Shown: positions 1-11,306 of the stretch, one piece after another
Layout of the letters: the number at the start of each line of letters is the position of its first letter
How positions within the stretch are numbered: position 1 is the stretch's first letter
Source of the DNA: Trileptium ribeirensis
Taxonomy: Eukaryota > Nematoda > Enoplea > Enoplida > Thoracostomopsidae
DNA: 64,000 bases
Reading direction: 5' to 3'
Assembly (NCBI GenBank): GCA_030248225.1
Contig: JASANE010028274.1
Span: forward strand, 25,263 to 89,262
Notes under the pieces: model-generated
Databases searched by the model: none
Told to the model about the DNA's origin: nothing
What the model saw: only the letters and a program-made list of their open reading frames with translations
Made by a program: the position numbers and the translations under genes

Positions 1-199
1 TAAACTAAACCTAAATTAAGAATATTTGTGACTGTAGTATTTGTGTATGTAAAATTTTGCGATTGTTTTGTAATCGGCAACCGAAGGGCTGTAGGCCTTG
101 CTGCATCAGTGGGAGGCAAATGATGGATTTTCTGAGCTGACCTACTGAGCTGTCTGATGGTGTCGATAATAAACTGTTATCTATCTATCTATCAGCGTT
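1..199 (+). mobile_element. 3' end of a CR1/Jockey-like LINE with (ATCT)n tail
   Basis: The stretch ends in AATAAACTGTT followed by four to five ATCT units at about 177-195. It is preceded by a non-coding segment rich in short GGGCTGTAGGCC / TGCTGCATCAG words. A 3' UTR running into a short tandem tail is typical of invertebrate CR1/Jockey-clade non-LTR retrotransposons. No coding sequence remains. Its right edge abuts the first composite-repeat copy, so it is either inserted at that edge or marks its truncation. The clade is inferred from layout only. Confidence 0.5.
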
Positions 200-1159
200 A
201 AGGTTTAGGTTACGCTAGTCTTATTAAGCCTCCTTTGAGGTTGATGCAATCGCCCCCTGATGGATGACAACTGCACGATTAACTGAGTACCTGAGCCTAA
301 CTCCGTAGATCGACGCTTATACAGTCCTTATTTTTAGTCGATAGCCCCCGTATGACTGGCATACCGCATTAACTTCGGTGATTTGAGTTAGATTAGCTGA
401 TATTTTATTACAGCTCTTGTGAGTTGATAGAATCGCCCCCGGATGGCAGACAATAGCACGATTATTTAATTACCTGGACCCATTTCCTTAAAATTAGTCT
501 AGTATATACTGCCGCTATACTAGTGCCCCAGCCCCCGGATGGCTGACGAACTACGCTAATATAGGAACTGATTAGTAGCGGTCGACTACTATCCAGTTGT
601 TCTTCCGGCCCCAGGATGGCTGGCCGATAGGTAATGATTGGGAACGAGGACGGCTGGATGGGATTTACGAATCCGCGCCGCTTACTTTGTCCCGGGTTAT
701 TTTCAAGCAATTACCTCACTTCTAACTCCAGGGGGAGAGCTCGCTCGACACTAGGCCCATATTTTGAACTATTACAGACTAATACTATCTGATAAGTTAT
801 GACCACTACTAGTAATTATTTAGCCCAGGATTGTATTTGGAATTTGATATTAACAACATAGTTTATTACCGGTCAAGCCAGCCATATTACATAAAACTGT
901 TATGCATTGTCCATACTCACACTGTTATTATATTACTAATTAGAAGTTAAGATATATACATATTTGTGAAGCTCGACAACCAAGAGTCGATGTTCTTTCA
1001 TCAAAATCACAGCTATAAGCCAAAAGTCATCATGAAGTCGAATATCTAAACTGTGCGCATTTATATAATATAAAGTATAAGCGCAATTGTTTTACGCTTA
1101 TACTTTAAATCCCATTAGGTGAGCCATTAGATCTTGAAAACCCTAAAAGTCGGATCGAA
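200..1159 (+). repeat. Composite repeat, copy 1 (partial)
   Basis: Non-coding sequence with several degenerate copies of a GCCCCCGGATGGCTGAC word (near 250, 435, 530 and 608). The words are separated by about 75-180 bases and followed by TTACCT / GTCTAGTA words. The same layout recurs at 3680-4080, 11820-12430 and, reversed, at 10090-10500 and 21390-21780, so this is one dispersed family. From about 720 to 1159 the similarity is weaker. There are no credible ORFs. It may be part of the LTR or leader of the Gypsy elements further right, which is an inference. Confidence 0.55.
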
Positions 1160-1802
1160 GCTAAACAATTATGTTATATCTTTTTATGTTTAGGGACAGG
1201 GGTTGGATGGGGATTTTTCCTTATATCGGCTTTCGGAATTAAAAAGGGGGCGGGATTCGTCACCGAAATAATGTGAGGTTCGAGGCGTAGCCAGTAGCAT
1301 GCCGGTGGGACACTTGGTACGGCGCGCGTCCTTCTTTTTCGCGAGCGAGACTAGTGCCTTATATTTTGCAATCCGGCGTGATCCTTGCTCGGCTCTACGT
1401 GCTCGAGTTTCAGATAAACGGTCAACAGACACAGATATAGAATCTTTATTACGAACCATAAAACGTTAGGCACTGATACGCCGTCTATCACATTTGGCAC
1501 TGATTTTGATAACCGTATCCGAATACGTATTCTCCTCGGTGCTCAGCTCAAAAAGCCTCGGTACCGCTCTATCGTACCGTACTTTAGCTCACGCAGACTT
1601 CAAGCTACTTTTTCGATACCGTTATTCAAGCGCTCGATACCAAATTGACGGTACTTTCTTTAGTACCAGATTATTTTCAGCTCTCGGTTATACACCACAA
1701 GTTTTCTTGCACAGTATGACTCTATTTTTGCACAGCCTGACACCAAAATATATACTGCACAGTCTGACGTTCTACTTTCGTTGTGCACTTTAGCTACTAC
1801 CG
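1160..1802 (+). repeat. Composite repeat, copy 2, left part
   Basis: The sequence starts with an AT-rich TGTTATAT segment and GGGGTTGGATGGGG. It then runs through a block that matches 11307-11560 in the same orientation and 10900-11306 in reverse; shared words include GGCGCGCGTCCTT, TGCTCGGCTCTACGTGCTCG and GCCTTATATTT. A 13-base word, TGCACAGTCTGAC, sits at 1756-1768, with variants at 1708 and 1729. The copy is interrupted at a TA dinucleotide by the pogo-like transposon and resumes at 3299. Short ORFs here have no recognisable product. Confidence 0.6.
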
Positions 1803-1808
1803 TAAAGT

Positions 1809-1862
1809 GGGGTGACTTTGATAATGCGGGTGAGTTTGATCACACGTGATCAAAGTCACCCC
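1809..1862. repeat. Left subterminal transposase-site cluster of the pogo-like element
   Basis: Three copies of one site lie within 54 bases: GGGGTGACTTTGAT at 1809-1822, GGGTGAGTTTGATC at 1828-1841, and the inverted form GATCAAAGTCACCCC at 1848-1862. The outermost copy is the terminal inverted repeat itself. Repeated subterminal sites commonly bind the transposase N-terminal domain in this superfamily; binding here is inferred. Confidence 0.75.
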
Positions 1863-2099
1863 AACTGGCGTTGTGTAATATGACGCACATATAATAATAT
1901 TATATATACCATACTGTTTCTTTTTCGGGTTCGCAGAAGCAGTATATATTGACCTTCCTTGGAAAGTGGCCTCGTCAATGCGTCATTTCTTTAACTGGGT
2001 CACCAGGACACTAGTATGCTAATTCATCTGTAAAAGCAGTAGTGCCATGCAGTGGCTTTTGGATGATATTAAAATGTTTTCCAATACTGTTTCTTTTTT

Positions 2100-3133
2100 T
2101 ATGACGAAACTAATGTCACTGACGATCCGAAAGCAAAGAAAGTGATGGTTAGACGGGGAGCCAGACGTGTGGAGCGTAAAATGGAACACTCTAAGCAAGC
2201 GATTAGTGTGATGTTTTCTGGCAACGCTGAAGGAGAGTTTCTACCGCCAATGGTGGTCTACAAAGCAGAGAATATGTATTCAAATTGGGCTGCTGGGGGA
2301 CCAGTTGGGAGTGTTTATGAGAACACAAAGAGCGGGTGGTTCGATTCGCGAACATTTGAAGTTTGGTTCCAAAAAATTTTTATCGAGGCCGTCAAAGAAA
2401 ACCCGGGTAAGAAGCTCTTAATCGGAGACAATCTCTCTTCTCATTTTTCCCTCGATGTTATCAGCAAATGTGTCGAAAACGACATCGTTTTTGTGACCCT
2501 CCCCCCGAACTCTACGCATCTATGTCAACCTTTAGACGCCGCAGTCTACGGCCCACTCAAGAAAGCATGGTCCGACATTCTAACCGCATGGCGAAAAGAA
2601 ACACGATCAAAAGGGACGTTACCGAAAACACAATTTCCTGGATTGTTGCAACGGCTTTGCCATCGTTTGAAACCTGAGAACCTCATTAACGGGTTTCGTG
2701 CTACTGGAATTGTTCCATTGGATCGGCAACAGGTGCTTAAACGGCTATCGGGAGCGAACAAAGATCCTGGTGGGCCTGAAACATCGCAAAGATTGAGCGA
2801 CTCTGTCGTTAATATGCTGAAGGACAGTTGTGGAGCAAGGCCGGAGGAGGGCGGGGAAAGAAACTTGTTCCGGGTAAGCGTATCGTTGCGTTACCGCAGC
2901 CCAAGAGTGACTCGAAGACGAAAAAACGCAAGGCTGAGATGGAAATTGAGGAGGAGGAGGAGGATGAGTGGATTTGTGGCGAATGCTCGGTAGAGTGGGA
3001 GCGGGATGGTGACGATAGATGGATTGTCTGTGACAATTGTAACGAGCCATTCCATTTGCAGTGTTCGGGCGTTGATTATGACACAAGTAAATACTATGAT
3101 GTCGATATTGAAAATATGGATTTCTTATGTTAG
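2100..3133 (+). pseudogene. Pogo-like DDE transposase with C-terminal PHD finger, broken
   Basis: This would cut and paste the surrounding element. The frame opens with a YDET motif (catalytic Asp codon 2103-2105) and a TDDP...KKV segment typical of the DDE_1 family. It continues with LLIGDN (second Asp, about 2427) and, after PPNSTHLCQPLD, the third acidic residue (about 2535). The reading frame then shifts by one near 2813-2830. The second frame holds a basic linker, an acidic run and a PHD finger with C-x2-C, C-x2-C and H-x2-C ligands. The last ligand pair is split by a TAG at 3131-3133 (C-stop-L-C), a probable nonsense change. There is no start codon or HTH/CENP-B domain in frame upstream. 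Fusions of pogo-type transposases to PHD fingers are known in animals. This copy cannot make a full protein. Confidence 0.85.
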
Positions 3134-3219
3134 CTTTGTGCGTAGACAGGCGCCGTTAGTGTTAGTGTTGTGTTTGTTTCGTGGCTAATTTGTTGGAACT
3201 CTTTTTTTAAACAATGAAA

Positions 3220-3314
3220 GTGATCAATGTCACCCGCAATTTGTGTTGCTTTGATCAATAGAACATTTTGGTCGGCTGATCAAAGTCACCCCAAAGTAAG
3301 GGGTGACTTTGATC
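3220..3314. repeat. Right subterminal transposase-site cluster
   Basis: The site family GATCAAAGTCACCCC recurs here. A variant is at 3220-3235 (GTGATCAATGTCACCC) and the exact form at 3278-3292 is the right terminal repeat. An inverted exact copy at 3300-3314 lies just outside the inferred TA boundary. A further variant, GATCAATTTCACCC, is at 3463-3476. Copies beyond the boundary suggest a second nested or tandem end, or an earlier insertion at the same place. Confidence 0.65.
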
Positions 3315-4881
3315 AAACTTTGCCTTTTAAAAAACACGTTATGGTTCCAGCACGTTTAGTATCTAATGTCAGTTACTGAGGACCTAACGTGTCATGATAG
3401 GAGTGGATGTGGTCATATTAGCTAGCCTCCGGCCGATATATGCATGGGAAAAGCCAAAAATTGATCAATTTCACCCACCTTACGGTACTTTTCGGTATTC
3501 TCGACGATCCCTAGCTAGTATTTTGGTTCTTAGGTTAAGCTAAAGCTACTGAGTATTTGGCCTAGTCCTTATCCCTAAGTTATGAGCGCTATTGTTTAAG
3601 GGTTGCACTTCAGCGATAGTGATTAGGGTTTAACTTTATATATCTGTTACGTTACTAACCTTATGGTTTTAACACAACACACTTCCGGACGGCGAGTGCA
3701 CCACGCAATTGTGTAATTACCTCAACCTAGGCCTTAGATTTACGCTAGTAGCGCCAGTTATTTCACACAGGCCGACACCGGATGGCTGTCAGACCACGTT
3801 ATTAAAACTGTACAGAAAGGGTCGACTTCTATGCAGTTGAAGTTTGCTCAGCGTATGCCCCCGGACGGATGACGATACTGGTATTTAGGTAAGTGCTCAA
3901 GTTATTGGTCGTCCGAACCAGTCCCCTTACTCACCCGGTCTTCTTACGAATAATGCTTCCACGCCGACAACGCAGGACAGCCGCCAGACGACGCAGTTGC
4001 ACTACTAGTATTTTCGAGTCCCACCTGCACTCCCATCCGGGTTATAACTCACTCGACTCCACGGGACCGACATTTTTAAGCTATTACTAGACCTAGTACA
4101 TTTCTATTAACTACTGCTCCTATTAGACTTATGGCCACTTCTATCGAATTTATATGGAACTTTCTTCTCTCTATTCTAGAGATCACGTAACAGGCCACGC
4201 ATTCTTCGCGCTTCTAAAACAAAACCTGCTATTCTGTAAAATCAAAACCAACAGGAATCCGAGTATAGGCGTTTCTTTACAATTCAATAAGCAATCAAGG
4301 CCCGAGTATAGGTGCCTTTCCACAGATATAAACGAAGTAAGCGAAGGACCGAGTCTAGGTTCCTTCCGATAATATCAACACCGTAGAACCGGGACGCAAT
4401 TCTTTGCGTATAACTGCTCTCCAGTATTCAAATATCGTATAAATACTCCGAAAGCAAGACCAATCAAGCCACCAATACGCTTATTCGGACTGACACGTAA
4501 ATCAATACCACTCTAATAAGGCCGCTTTGATGACGTAAATTAAAACAAATCCCTTAGCTAGGTAATCAGTTTCGAGTAAAACGAAAACAATTGAAATAAT
4601 ACATCAGACTGGAAAACACAACTGTGTGCGTCTGAACTCCACAAGATCGAAATAAGACTGAAATTTAAAACAAAAACCGAACTATATATTAGCTAGTAAG
4701 TAAAATGAATGATTTTATGCAAATTAGGAAAAAGGAAAAGAAAGTAAGTTTTAAAATTTTAGGATTTTGTAAAACTTGAAATTCGGGGGAAACATATAAT
4801 AAATGATTTAGGGAAAAAGCAAGAAAAATTGGAATTTTGCCCGGGAACCCATGGGTAGCCTACGGGACCCGACAATTTACA
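3299..4881 (+). repeat. Composite repeat, copy 2, right part
   Basis: This is the continuation of the copy broken by the pogo element. It contains the CGGATGG/CGGACGG block (3680-4030) and a segment with GGTCGTCCGAAC..CCCCTTACTC that matches 12263-12290 and, reversed, 10225-10260. Next come three short hairpins, ATTCTTTGCGTA (4398), TTAGCTAG motifs, a TTTTATGCAAATTAGG purine-rich AT stretch, and an end at GTAGCCTACGGGACCCGACA (4862-4881). The same end word occurs at about 6771-6789 and 20583-20603. No supported coding sequence is present. The end resembles an LTR terminus (TGTCGGG in the opposite strand). Confidence 0.6.
4253..4366 (+). repeat. Three hairpins with a shared 12-nt loop and differing stems
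   Basis: Hairpins lie at 4253-4276, 4297-4318 and 4343-4366. The loop is nearly constant (CCGAGTATAGGT or CCGAGTCTAGGT). The stems differ but still pair: AGGAA/TTTCT with one wobble, AAGGC/GCCTT, GAAGGA/TCCTTC. Related hairpins lie at 12675-12956 in the other forward copy. Loop conserved with compensated stem changes points to an RNA or cruciform structure, not chance. No function is known to me. Confidence 0.6.
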
Positions 4882-4959
4882 CTGTATACTCCAAGCACTG
4901 AAAAACACACCCCGATGAAATAAATTCCGTAAAAATTGAAATTAGGGAAATTAGTGGGA

Positions 4960-6510
4960 TAGAGGTGTAACGCCATGCATTGCACTGTCGATTTCTCCCC
5001 TTTGCTAGTATGCAACACACTTGCTTGTCTCAAAAGTCAGTCGTCGCCTGGTCCTGACGGCATACCAAACACAATTCTGTCCAAGTGTTCCATCGCTCTG
5101 TCGATCCCACTCGCCTCTCTATTCCGCAAATCCTTCCAAACCGCCTCGCTTCCCTCTGACTGGATGGTCGCAAACGTCGTCCCGATATTTAAGAAGGGCG
5201 CAAAGCTGGATCCCGGCAACTATCGGTCTATCAGTTTGACGTCGTCGTGTTGCAAAGCCATGGAATCTGTCGTCAAATCGGCTATCATGAAGTTCGCATC
5301 GACCCATGAGCTCTTTAGTACAACACAGTTAGGATTCCGCAGCAACCGATCCACAACGCTTCAACAAGTCGACTATCTCGAAACTATTACCTCCTACATC
5401 GACACCAAGAGCTGCGCTGATAGCATACTTCTGGACCTAAGAAAAGCTTTCGATGTGGTTCCGCACCAGCGGCTCTTGGCCAAACTCAGTAGCCATGGTA
5501 TCTGCAGTACGCTCTATCGATGGATCAATGCCTTCCTATCCGATCGCAGCCAAACAGTTGTCGTCTCCGGAGCATCTTCGCTTCCGGCACGAGTGCTCAG
5601 TGGAGTTACTCAGGGTTCAGTTCTAGGGCGACGCTATTTTTGTTCCACATGAATGACCTGGCTGACAATATCAAATGTCATATCTGGTCTTTTGCCGATG
5701 ATACGTGTCTTCTGAACCGCATTAGTCAGTCCGATCCCGCAAACGATCACGCTGCTCTCCAGTTTGACCTACACACAGGACTTAATTGGTCACAGGACTC
5801 GCAGATGTCTTTTTCCGTCCCCAAATGCGCTGTTATACACTTTGGCCCCAACAACCCGGACTATCCATATGACCTTGGCGGCGAAATTATTCCATCTAGC
5901 GACTGCGAGCAGTATCTTGGCTACATGCTTTCATCATCCTTAAAATCGTCGGTTCACTGCCGCAAAATCGCGTCACAGGCTCATCGCGTCGTCTCTCTGC
6001 TCTCGCGCGTTTTTGGTCTACTCGACATAAGGTCATTCTTACAACTTTACCGATCTCTAGTCAGGCCCAAGCTTGAATATGCTTGCCAGGCATGGTCGCC
6101 ATACCTCCGAGGGGATGTAAACTTGCTCGAAAATGTTCAGCGTCGGGCAACCCGGCTGGCCAGAGGCATCGGGCATCTCGGTTACCCGGACCGTCTCCGT
6201 TACCTGTCACTACAAACCCTGGAAACGCGCCGTTTCCGAGCCGACCTCATCCTCACGTTCCAAATCGTGCGGGGGTTTGTGGACTATGATTATCGTCACT
6301 TGTTTACCCTCGCCGAAGAAAATAATTTGCGTGTGCATTCGCTCAAAATCATCAAGCCGCGGGCCCGTGAATGCTCTTCTTCACAGCGTCGCTCTTCGCG
6401 TCGTCCGGCCCTGGAACGCGCTCCTACAAAATGTGGTCGTCGACGCCCTATCTGTTGAGACATTTAAGCGGCTCCTCCATGTCTCAGGGACACTGACCGA
6501 GCTTTGACAT
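4960..6510 (+). pseudogene. CR1-like LINE reverse transcriptase, 5'-truncated and frameshifted
   Basis: This is the second ORF of a non-LTR retrotransposon. Frame one (4975-5652) starts inside the RT domain with SSPGPDGIPN and covers the fingers and palm motifs up to GVTQGSVLG. One base appears lost near 5628, and frame two (from about 5630) carries the catalytic FADD (about 5691-5702). It continues with the CR1-type C-terminal region (RPKLEYACQAWSP, QRRATRLARG, RYLSLQTLETRR). A second shift near 6365 moves the end (RVVRPWNALLQNVV, then stop at 6505-6507) into a third frame. The endonuclease ORF is absent, as expected for a 5'-truncated copy. It is inserted into composite-repeat sequence; nothing suggests activity. 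The CR1 clade is judged from the C-terminal motifs. Confidence 0.9.
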
Positions 6511-6789
6511 TTGCGCTGCCTGCTCGTCCGTTAGTCTTTTCAGTCCAACGTCATCTGTGCCGGGGTCGATTGGGGACGAAATACTGGTTGGTCGTGGAAC
6601 TTCATCAACGACTTTGCTCACAGCACTGACATTCTTCGTTCGCGATCCTGGTTAGAATTAAGGGTGGTATATTAAATACTTTGCCGAAAAACATAAATTT
6701 TTGTTTTGGGTTGGGATTTTGAGTTATTTTAGGGGGATTGGGTGGGTCTGTGAATTGGAATTCCTTGCGCAGCCTACTAGACCCCGACA
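6511..6789 (+). repeat. LINE 3' flank and composite-repeat end
   Basis: Up to about 6650 this is likely the LINE 3' UTR. From about 6655 it is an AT-rich stretch ending GCCTACTAGACCCCGACA at 6772-6789. That end matches composite-repeat ends at 4881 and 20603, so the LINE probably landed inside such a repeat and split it. No coding potential was seen. Confidence 0.45.
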
Positions 6790-8440
6790 CCCGCTAAGGT
6801 AAACAGCGAAGGTAAGCTGTCAACATATAAAAGGTAGCGAAGTAACGAAATGTTAGCCGATATGGTAGTTAGTAGGAGAAAATTATAAAAAGTTTATCAC
6901 TAATTTAAATCAAAGCACAAGGGAAGAAAACCCCAGTAAAGGAGTCAAAGGATAAGCCGCCGAACATTATGAGGTCTCGTCGAGTTAACTTATAATATGC
7001 GATAACAACCTTCGTTGGAGCATCGTTTGAACAACGAACCTGGCTGTTAACAGCCAACGATTGAACCATTTGCGCCACCTGAATCAGCGAATTTCCGACT
7101 ACCGACCATCCCATTTACTGCGTCAATAATCGATAGCTGTACGTCGCCATATTGTCCCACAGCACTGTCTGAGCGGATCTGGCTCATATGTATGAAGCTT
7201 CAGCGCCATTGCACAACGAGGCAAACTCAGCAGCGATTTTTGACAACACTACCAAGAACAGGTGCTACTGATATTGGGGAACATCTGTACATGACGAGGT
7301 TGCCAACTGCAAATAAAGTCACGGGCGCCAGAATTGAAAGATCAACTGGTGTGTTTACGTAACCGAAGTCCGGCTAAAGCCACTTCTCGAAAAGTTGATG
7401 TGGCCAATTATTCTGGAAAAGTTTGCGTTCTCAGAGTGCGACCGTATTTTGGCCCCACGGGAGACTAGCGACTGTTCAAAGGCTATACGGCTCCTTATTG
7501 GAACGTAGGAAACACCATTCAGCAACTAGAACGAGGAGACACCAGGCCGATGCTACAACTTTATGGGCACCTACTGGAATCAATGCTGGAATCGAATTAT
7601 TCCTGTTACGCGCTACGCACACATGCCATTATTCTGGGCGAAGCGTTAGCGCTGCCCGTGTTGGAAATAGCTTGTGAAGCATGTGGATGGATTGCGGTCG
7701 GCCAGAAGTTGCGCTGGCTATACTCGTTCAGCTAGCCAACTATAACGTCCAAATCCAAGTGTGTCATCATTTTGTGGCCACATATACTCTCTGGAGCAGT
7801 TACACGCGACCAAGCAGAATGCAGCTGTTAAAAAATCAAACGCTAACTGCGCGTATTGTCGAGACGCATGTCACCGAGAGCGCAGATATTGATTGCCCCG
7901 CCAACGCTAAGGCGGATCGCGACAAATAAAAATGCAACGTCTTGGATTGTTGGGCTCAAACTGGTCCTCGATAGTTTCCGACCCACGACACGCTCTATAA
8001 CGTGCGGTTCCTGACTCGGCCGATTGCGCTCAACGCTGTTGAAACGCAGGAACAGAACTAACCGAATATAGAGTTGCGCGAACGACGACAGTTCAAAGAG
8101 CCGACGGTTTCAGACTACTGACATTGAAATTTTTGTTACTGTGTGACACAATGCCGAATGCCGCATGTCTGCTACGGGTGAAACTTATGTACGGAAGCCA
8201 CTGAGCTATATGGAAGCTGTTGCTCGGTTGCTTACAGAACCTCACAACGTTATCGAATAACAGCACACGCTCAAACGTACGACATACGACAAACTGTTAA
8301 ACACAACGACTCGCCTTTGTGCGTAAGGTAAATTTGGACTTAGTCGGCATGAAAGGATTATGTAAACCCAAAATTTAACTTCAACAATTTGCAATATTGA
8401 ATCCAAATAACGAGCAGACGCCGGTAGAGCTTGGTTTTAG
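6790..8440 (+). mobile_element. Decayed retroelement body with gag remnant
   Basis: This sequence lies between composite-repeat ends. The clearest coding trace is a retroviral-type zinc knuckle on the plus strand at 7848-7889. It reads C-A-Y-C then four residues, H, four residues and Y, i.e. CX2CX4HX4C with the last Cys (TGT) changed to Tyr (TAT), followed at once by a TGA. Upstream in the same frame (7791-7847) is a Lys/Asn/Ala-rich stretch typical just before a gag zinc knuckle. Short ORFs at 7423-7735 and 7681-7929 lie in other frames and probably reflect frameshifted capsid sequence. The rest to 8440 shows no recognisable protein. It is not evidently the same gag as at 16-17 or 22-23 kb. 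Confidence 0.5.
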
Positions 8441-8919
8441 TACGTAATTTCCCCCCCCCTCCCGCCGTGGGGGGCCTCTACCCCCCGGCATGACCGACCG
8501 CCGACATGTATGGGTTAGACTAATAATAAAATAATGTCTTTTCTACTTTCCGTGATTAGGCATTCGAAGACCGAAGGCAGGAAGTATTACTCAAACTAAT
8601 AAAAAAGGGCGACGATGTTACCTCTAAAATTCAGCGATCGGACCTTCTAGACGGCCTAGCGTCAACGGATAAGTGCTTAGGATGCCTCTTCGTGGCGCAT
8701 TTCTTTTTCAACACACAAAAGAGAATCAAAATATTTTAAATTTCCCGATTTTTGGAGCTCTTTACCACCACTGGTCACTCTACAATCTATATTACCCAAA
8801 CCTATAACCACGAGCGCCCACGGCGCCTGAACTCTCAAATATTTTTAAATGTCGCAGCAATTTACACTTTATCAACGATTTTTATTTCAAATTAATGATT
8901 TGAATGTATGTGTAATTGT
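8441..8919. other. Unassigned sequence with C-rich tract
   Basis: A nine-base C run and neighbouring C/G-rich words occupy 8450-8495; the remainder is plain AT-rich sequence. I see no gene, RNA or clear repeat edge. It lies between the gag remnant and the reversed composite-repeat copy. Confidence 0.4.
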
Positions 8920-11306
8920 TTAGCTAGTGCGGGAATCCTGTTTTTATTTCTTTTTCACAAAATCGCTTATTATAGGTCTGGGTTTTTAATTTCTAAAATC
9001 TTAAAATTTTAAAATTTTTATCTCCTTTTCTTTATGTAATTTGCATAAATCCGTTCGTTTTATTTATTAGTTATGTACAGTTGTTTGTGTTTTTGTTCAT
9101 TAAGTTCAGTCTTAGTTCCGAATCTCAGACAGCAGGGTTTCTAAAAGAATGCGAAGTACAGCCTTCTTCTTGTTACTTTTATGTGTTATGTGATCGGTTA
9201 CGTTGCTAATGCTTTTTACTTCCGTCTTTGTTGCAGTTTTCCGCCCCGGGTTTTACCTTTGAGATCGACCCCCCCCTTTTTCCACCGCCACAAATCCCAC
9301 CGAAAGGGCCCACCCCCCCCCCCCCCCCGGACAAAACACCCCCCCCCCCCAGGGAAAACAGGGGAAACGGTGAAAACTGATATTTTTACAGGGAAAACAG
9401 GGAAAAACGGAATTTTGTCATTTTGCAACAGGGAAAAAGTTGTGAATTCTAAAATTAAATTTAAATAGCATTTTTGGGAGAAATTCACGGTTTAACTCGG
9501 TTTCATTTTTTGTTGTTTTAGGTTATATTTATCCCTCGAACCGGTCTTAACACGGCTTTTGCATCTCTTAACATCAAAATGATAATTAAATAACTTTAAC
9601 ATTATATTTTAAACACATATTTTAAATATTTAATTCGCGCGGAATTTTCGGGAATTTGAATTAAATGTGAATTTGGCTCAGGAAGCGGCTGCCTCGGGTG
9701 TACCGGGTGCTTCTATAGTGGTTTCTCATAGTCGCAAACCCCGATTTAATCTCAGTTTGAAACATTCATTTTGGGCTCTGGAGACAGGGAAAATGGTACC
9801 CCGAATTCCGCGGGAACCCTGATTCGGGTTTCCTTTTGGATTTCACGGAGCAGTTGCCTCATTGGAACATGCAATGGATGCGTGGATTGTGACACAATTT
9901 CATGTACTAGAATGAGGAAAGGCCTAGCTTAAGGAAAGAGCAGTGACTGGCCACACAAATAAGTATATAATCCTATTTCTCTATTACTTTACTCAGTAAT
10001 ATTATTTTTTCTCATAAATTCGGTAGGAGTGGCTATAAGTTTAATAGTGGCGGTAGTTCGTAACAACGTATTAGATATAGCAATACTTAAAAACTTTCGG
10101 CCCCCTTGTGTCGAGTGAGTGGTAACCAGGGCGAGAGTGCAGGTGGGACTCGAAAATATTAGTAGTGTAACTGCGTCGTTTGGTAGCCGTCCGGTGTCGT
10201 CGACGAGGGAGCATTATTCTTGAGTAGACCGGGTGAGTAAGGGGACTGGTTCGGACGACCTAAAACTTGAGCATCTTAACTAAATACCAGTATCGTCATC
10301 CGTCCGGGGGCATACACTGAGCAAACTTCAACTGCATAGTAGTCCACAGCTACTGTACAGTTTTAATAACGTAGTTCGGCAGTCGTCCGGTGTCGGCATG
10401 TTTAACATAACCGGCACAACTAGCGTAAATGTAAGGCTTAGGTTGAGGTACTTATATAATCGCATGGTGCACTTTCCGTCCGGGAGCGTGTTGTGTTAAA
10501 ACCATAACGTTAGTAACGTAACAGATAAAATAAAAATAAACTCTAATCACTACCGCTCAAGTGTAACCCTTAACAATAGCTTTGATAACTTAGAAATAAG
10601 GGCTAGGTCAAGTAGTCTGTAGCTTTAACTTAACCTAAGAACTAAAGTACTAGGTAAGGATTGTCGAGAACACCGAAATGAGTGGCCGAAGTGTATCGTG
10701 AAAGTGAACGTCAAACTGGTTAACTTGAGTGTCAGACTGCAATAATTGGAGTCAGACTGTGCAAGGAAACCGGTGAAGTACTAGCGTGAGCTGAAATTAA
10801 TCTGGTACGAAAGAAGGCACCGCCGTTTTGATTACGAGAACTCAATCAACCGTTAGTTAAAAAACAATGTGAAGCCTGTCTGAGTTAAGGAACGGTACCA
10901 AACAACAGTGCCGAGGCTTTTCAAAATCGAATATTAGGAAGAATACATATTTCGGGAACGCTTATCAAAACTAGTGCCAAACGTGATCGACAGTATTATC
11001 ATGGCCTAACGTTTTATCGTTCGCAATAAACATTCTATATCTGCGTTTGTTGTCAAATTATCTGGAACTCGAGCACGTAGAGCCGAGCAAGATCACGCTG
11101 CAACGCAAAATATAAGGCACTAGACTAGTTCACGAAAGAAAGACATGCGCCATACCAAGCGTCCCACCGGCATTCTACTGGCCACACCTGGAACCATACA
11201 ATCTTTCGGTGACGAATCCCGTCCTCTTTTTAATTCGATAGCCGACATAAGGACAAATCCCATGCCAACCCCTACCCCTTTGGATCTATAAAAATATAAC
11301 ATTTAC
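8920..11306 (-). repeat. Composite repeat, copy 3 (reverse), with an insertion
   Basis: Reverse complement of the layout seen at 1160-4881 and 11307-13620. It runs from the AT-rich segment with TAATTTGCATAAAT (about 9040) through the CCGTCCGG block (10090-10500), GTCAGACTGTGCA (10751-10763), and GCACGTAGAGCCGAGCAAGATCACG (about 11070-11095). It ends at the AT-rich TATAACATTTACAA at 11306. Between about 9240 and 9830 is extra sequence with poly-C tracts and repeated CAGGGAAAA words that the other copies lack. It forms a head-to-head pair with the next copy. Confidence 0.6.
9262..9361. repeat. Poly-C tracts
   Basis: Runs of 8, about 17 and about 11 C lie within 100 bases, around GGACAAAACA. 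Such runs are prone to slippage and assembly error, so lengths here should not be trusted. The neighbouring CAGGGAAAACAGGGG words continue to about 9440. Confidence 0.7.

Larger units (their letters stand above)
1803..3298 (+). mobile_element. Pogo/Tigger-like DNA transposon, internally deleted
   Basis: TA dinucleotides at 1803-1804 and 3297-3298 flank an element of about 1.49 kb. Its ends are inverted repeats: AAGTGGGGTGACTTTGAT on the left and the complement of CTTTGGGGTGACTTTGAT on the right, with 15 of 18 positions shared. A duplicated TA target is the rule for the Tc1/mariner/pogo superfamily. Inside is a DDE transposase fragment followed by a PHD finger. The N-terminal DNA-binding domain (CENP-B/HTH type) expected in the family is not visible, so the 1862-2099 stretch is probably a deletion scar. 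The element sits inside a composite-repeat copy, which dates it as younger than that repeat. Confidence 0.85.

Noticed and set aside
9216..9488. Gly/Pro-rich ORFs at 9.2-9.5 kb
   Set aside because: They are created by the poly-C tracts.
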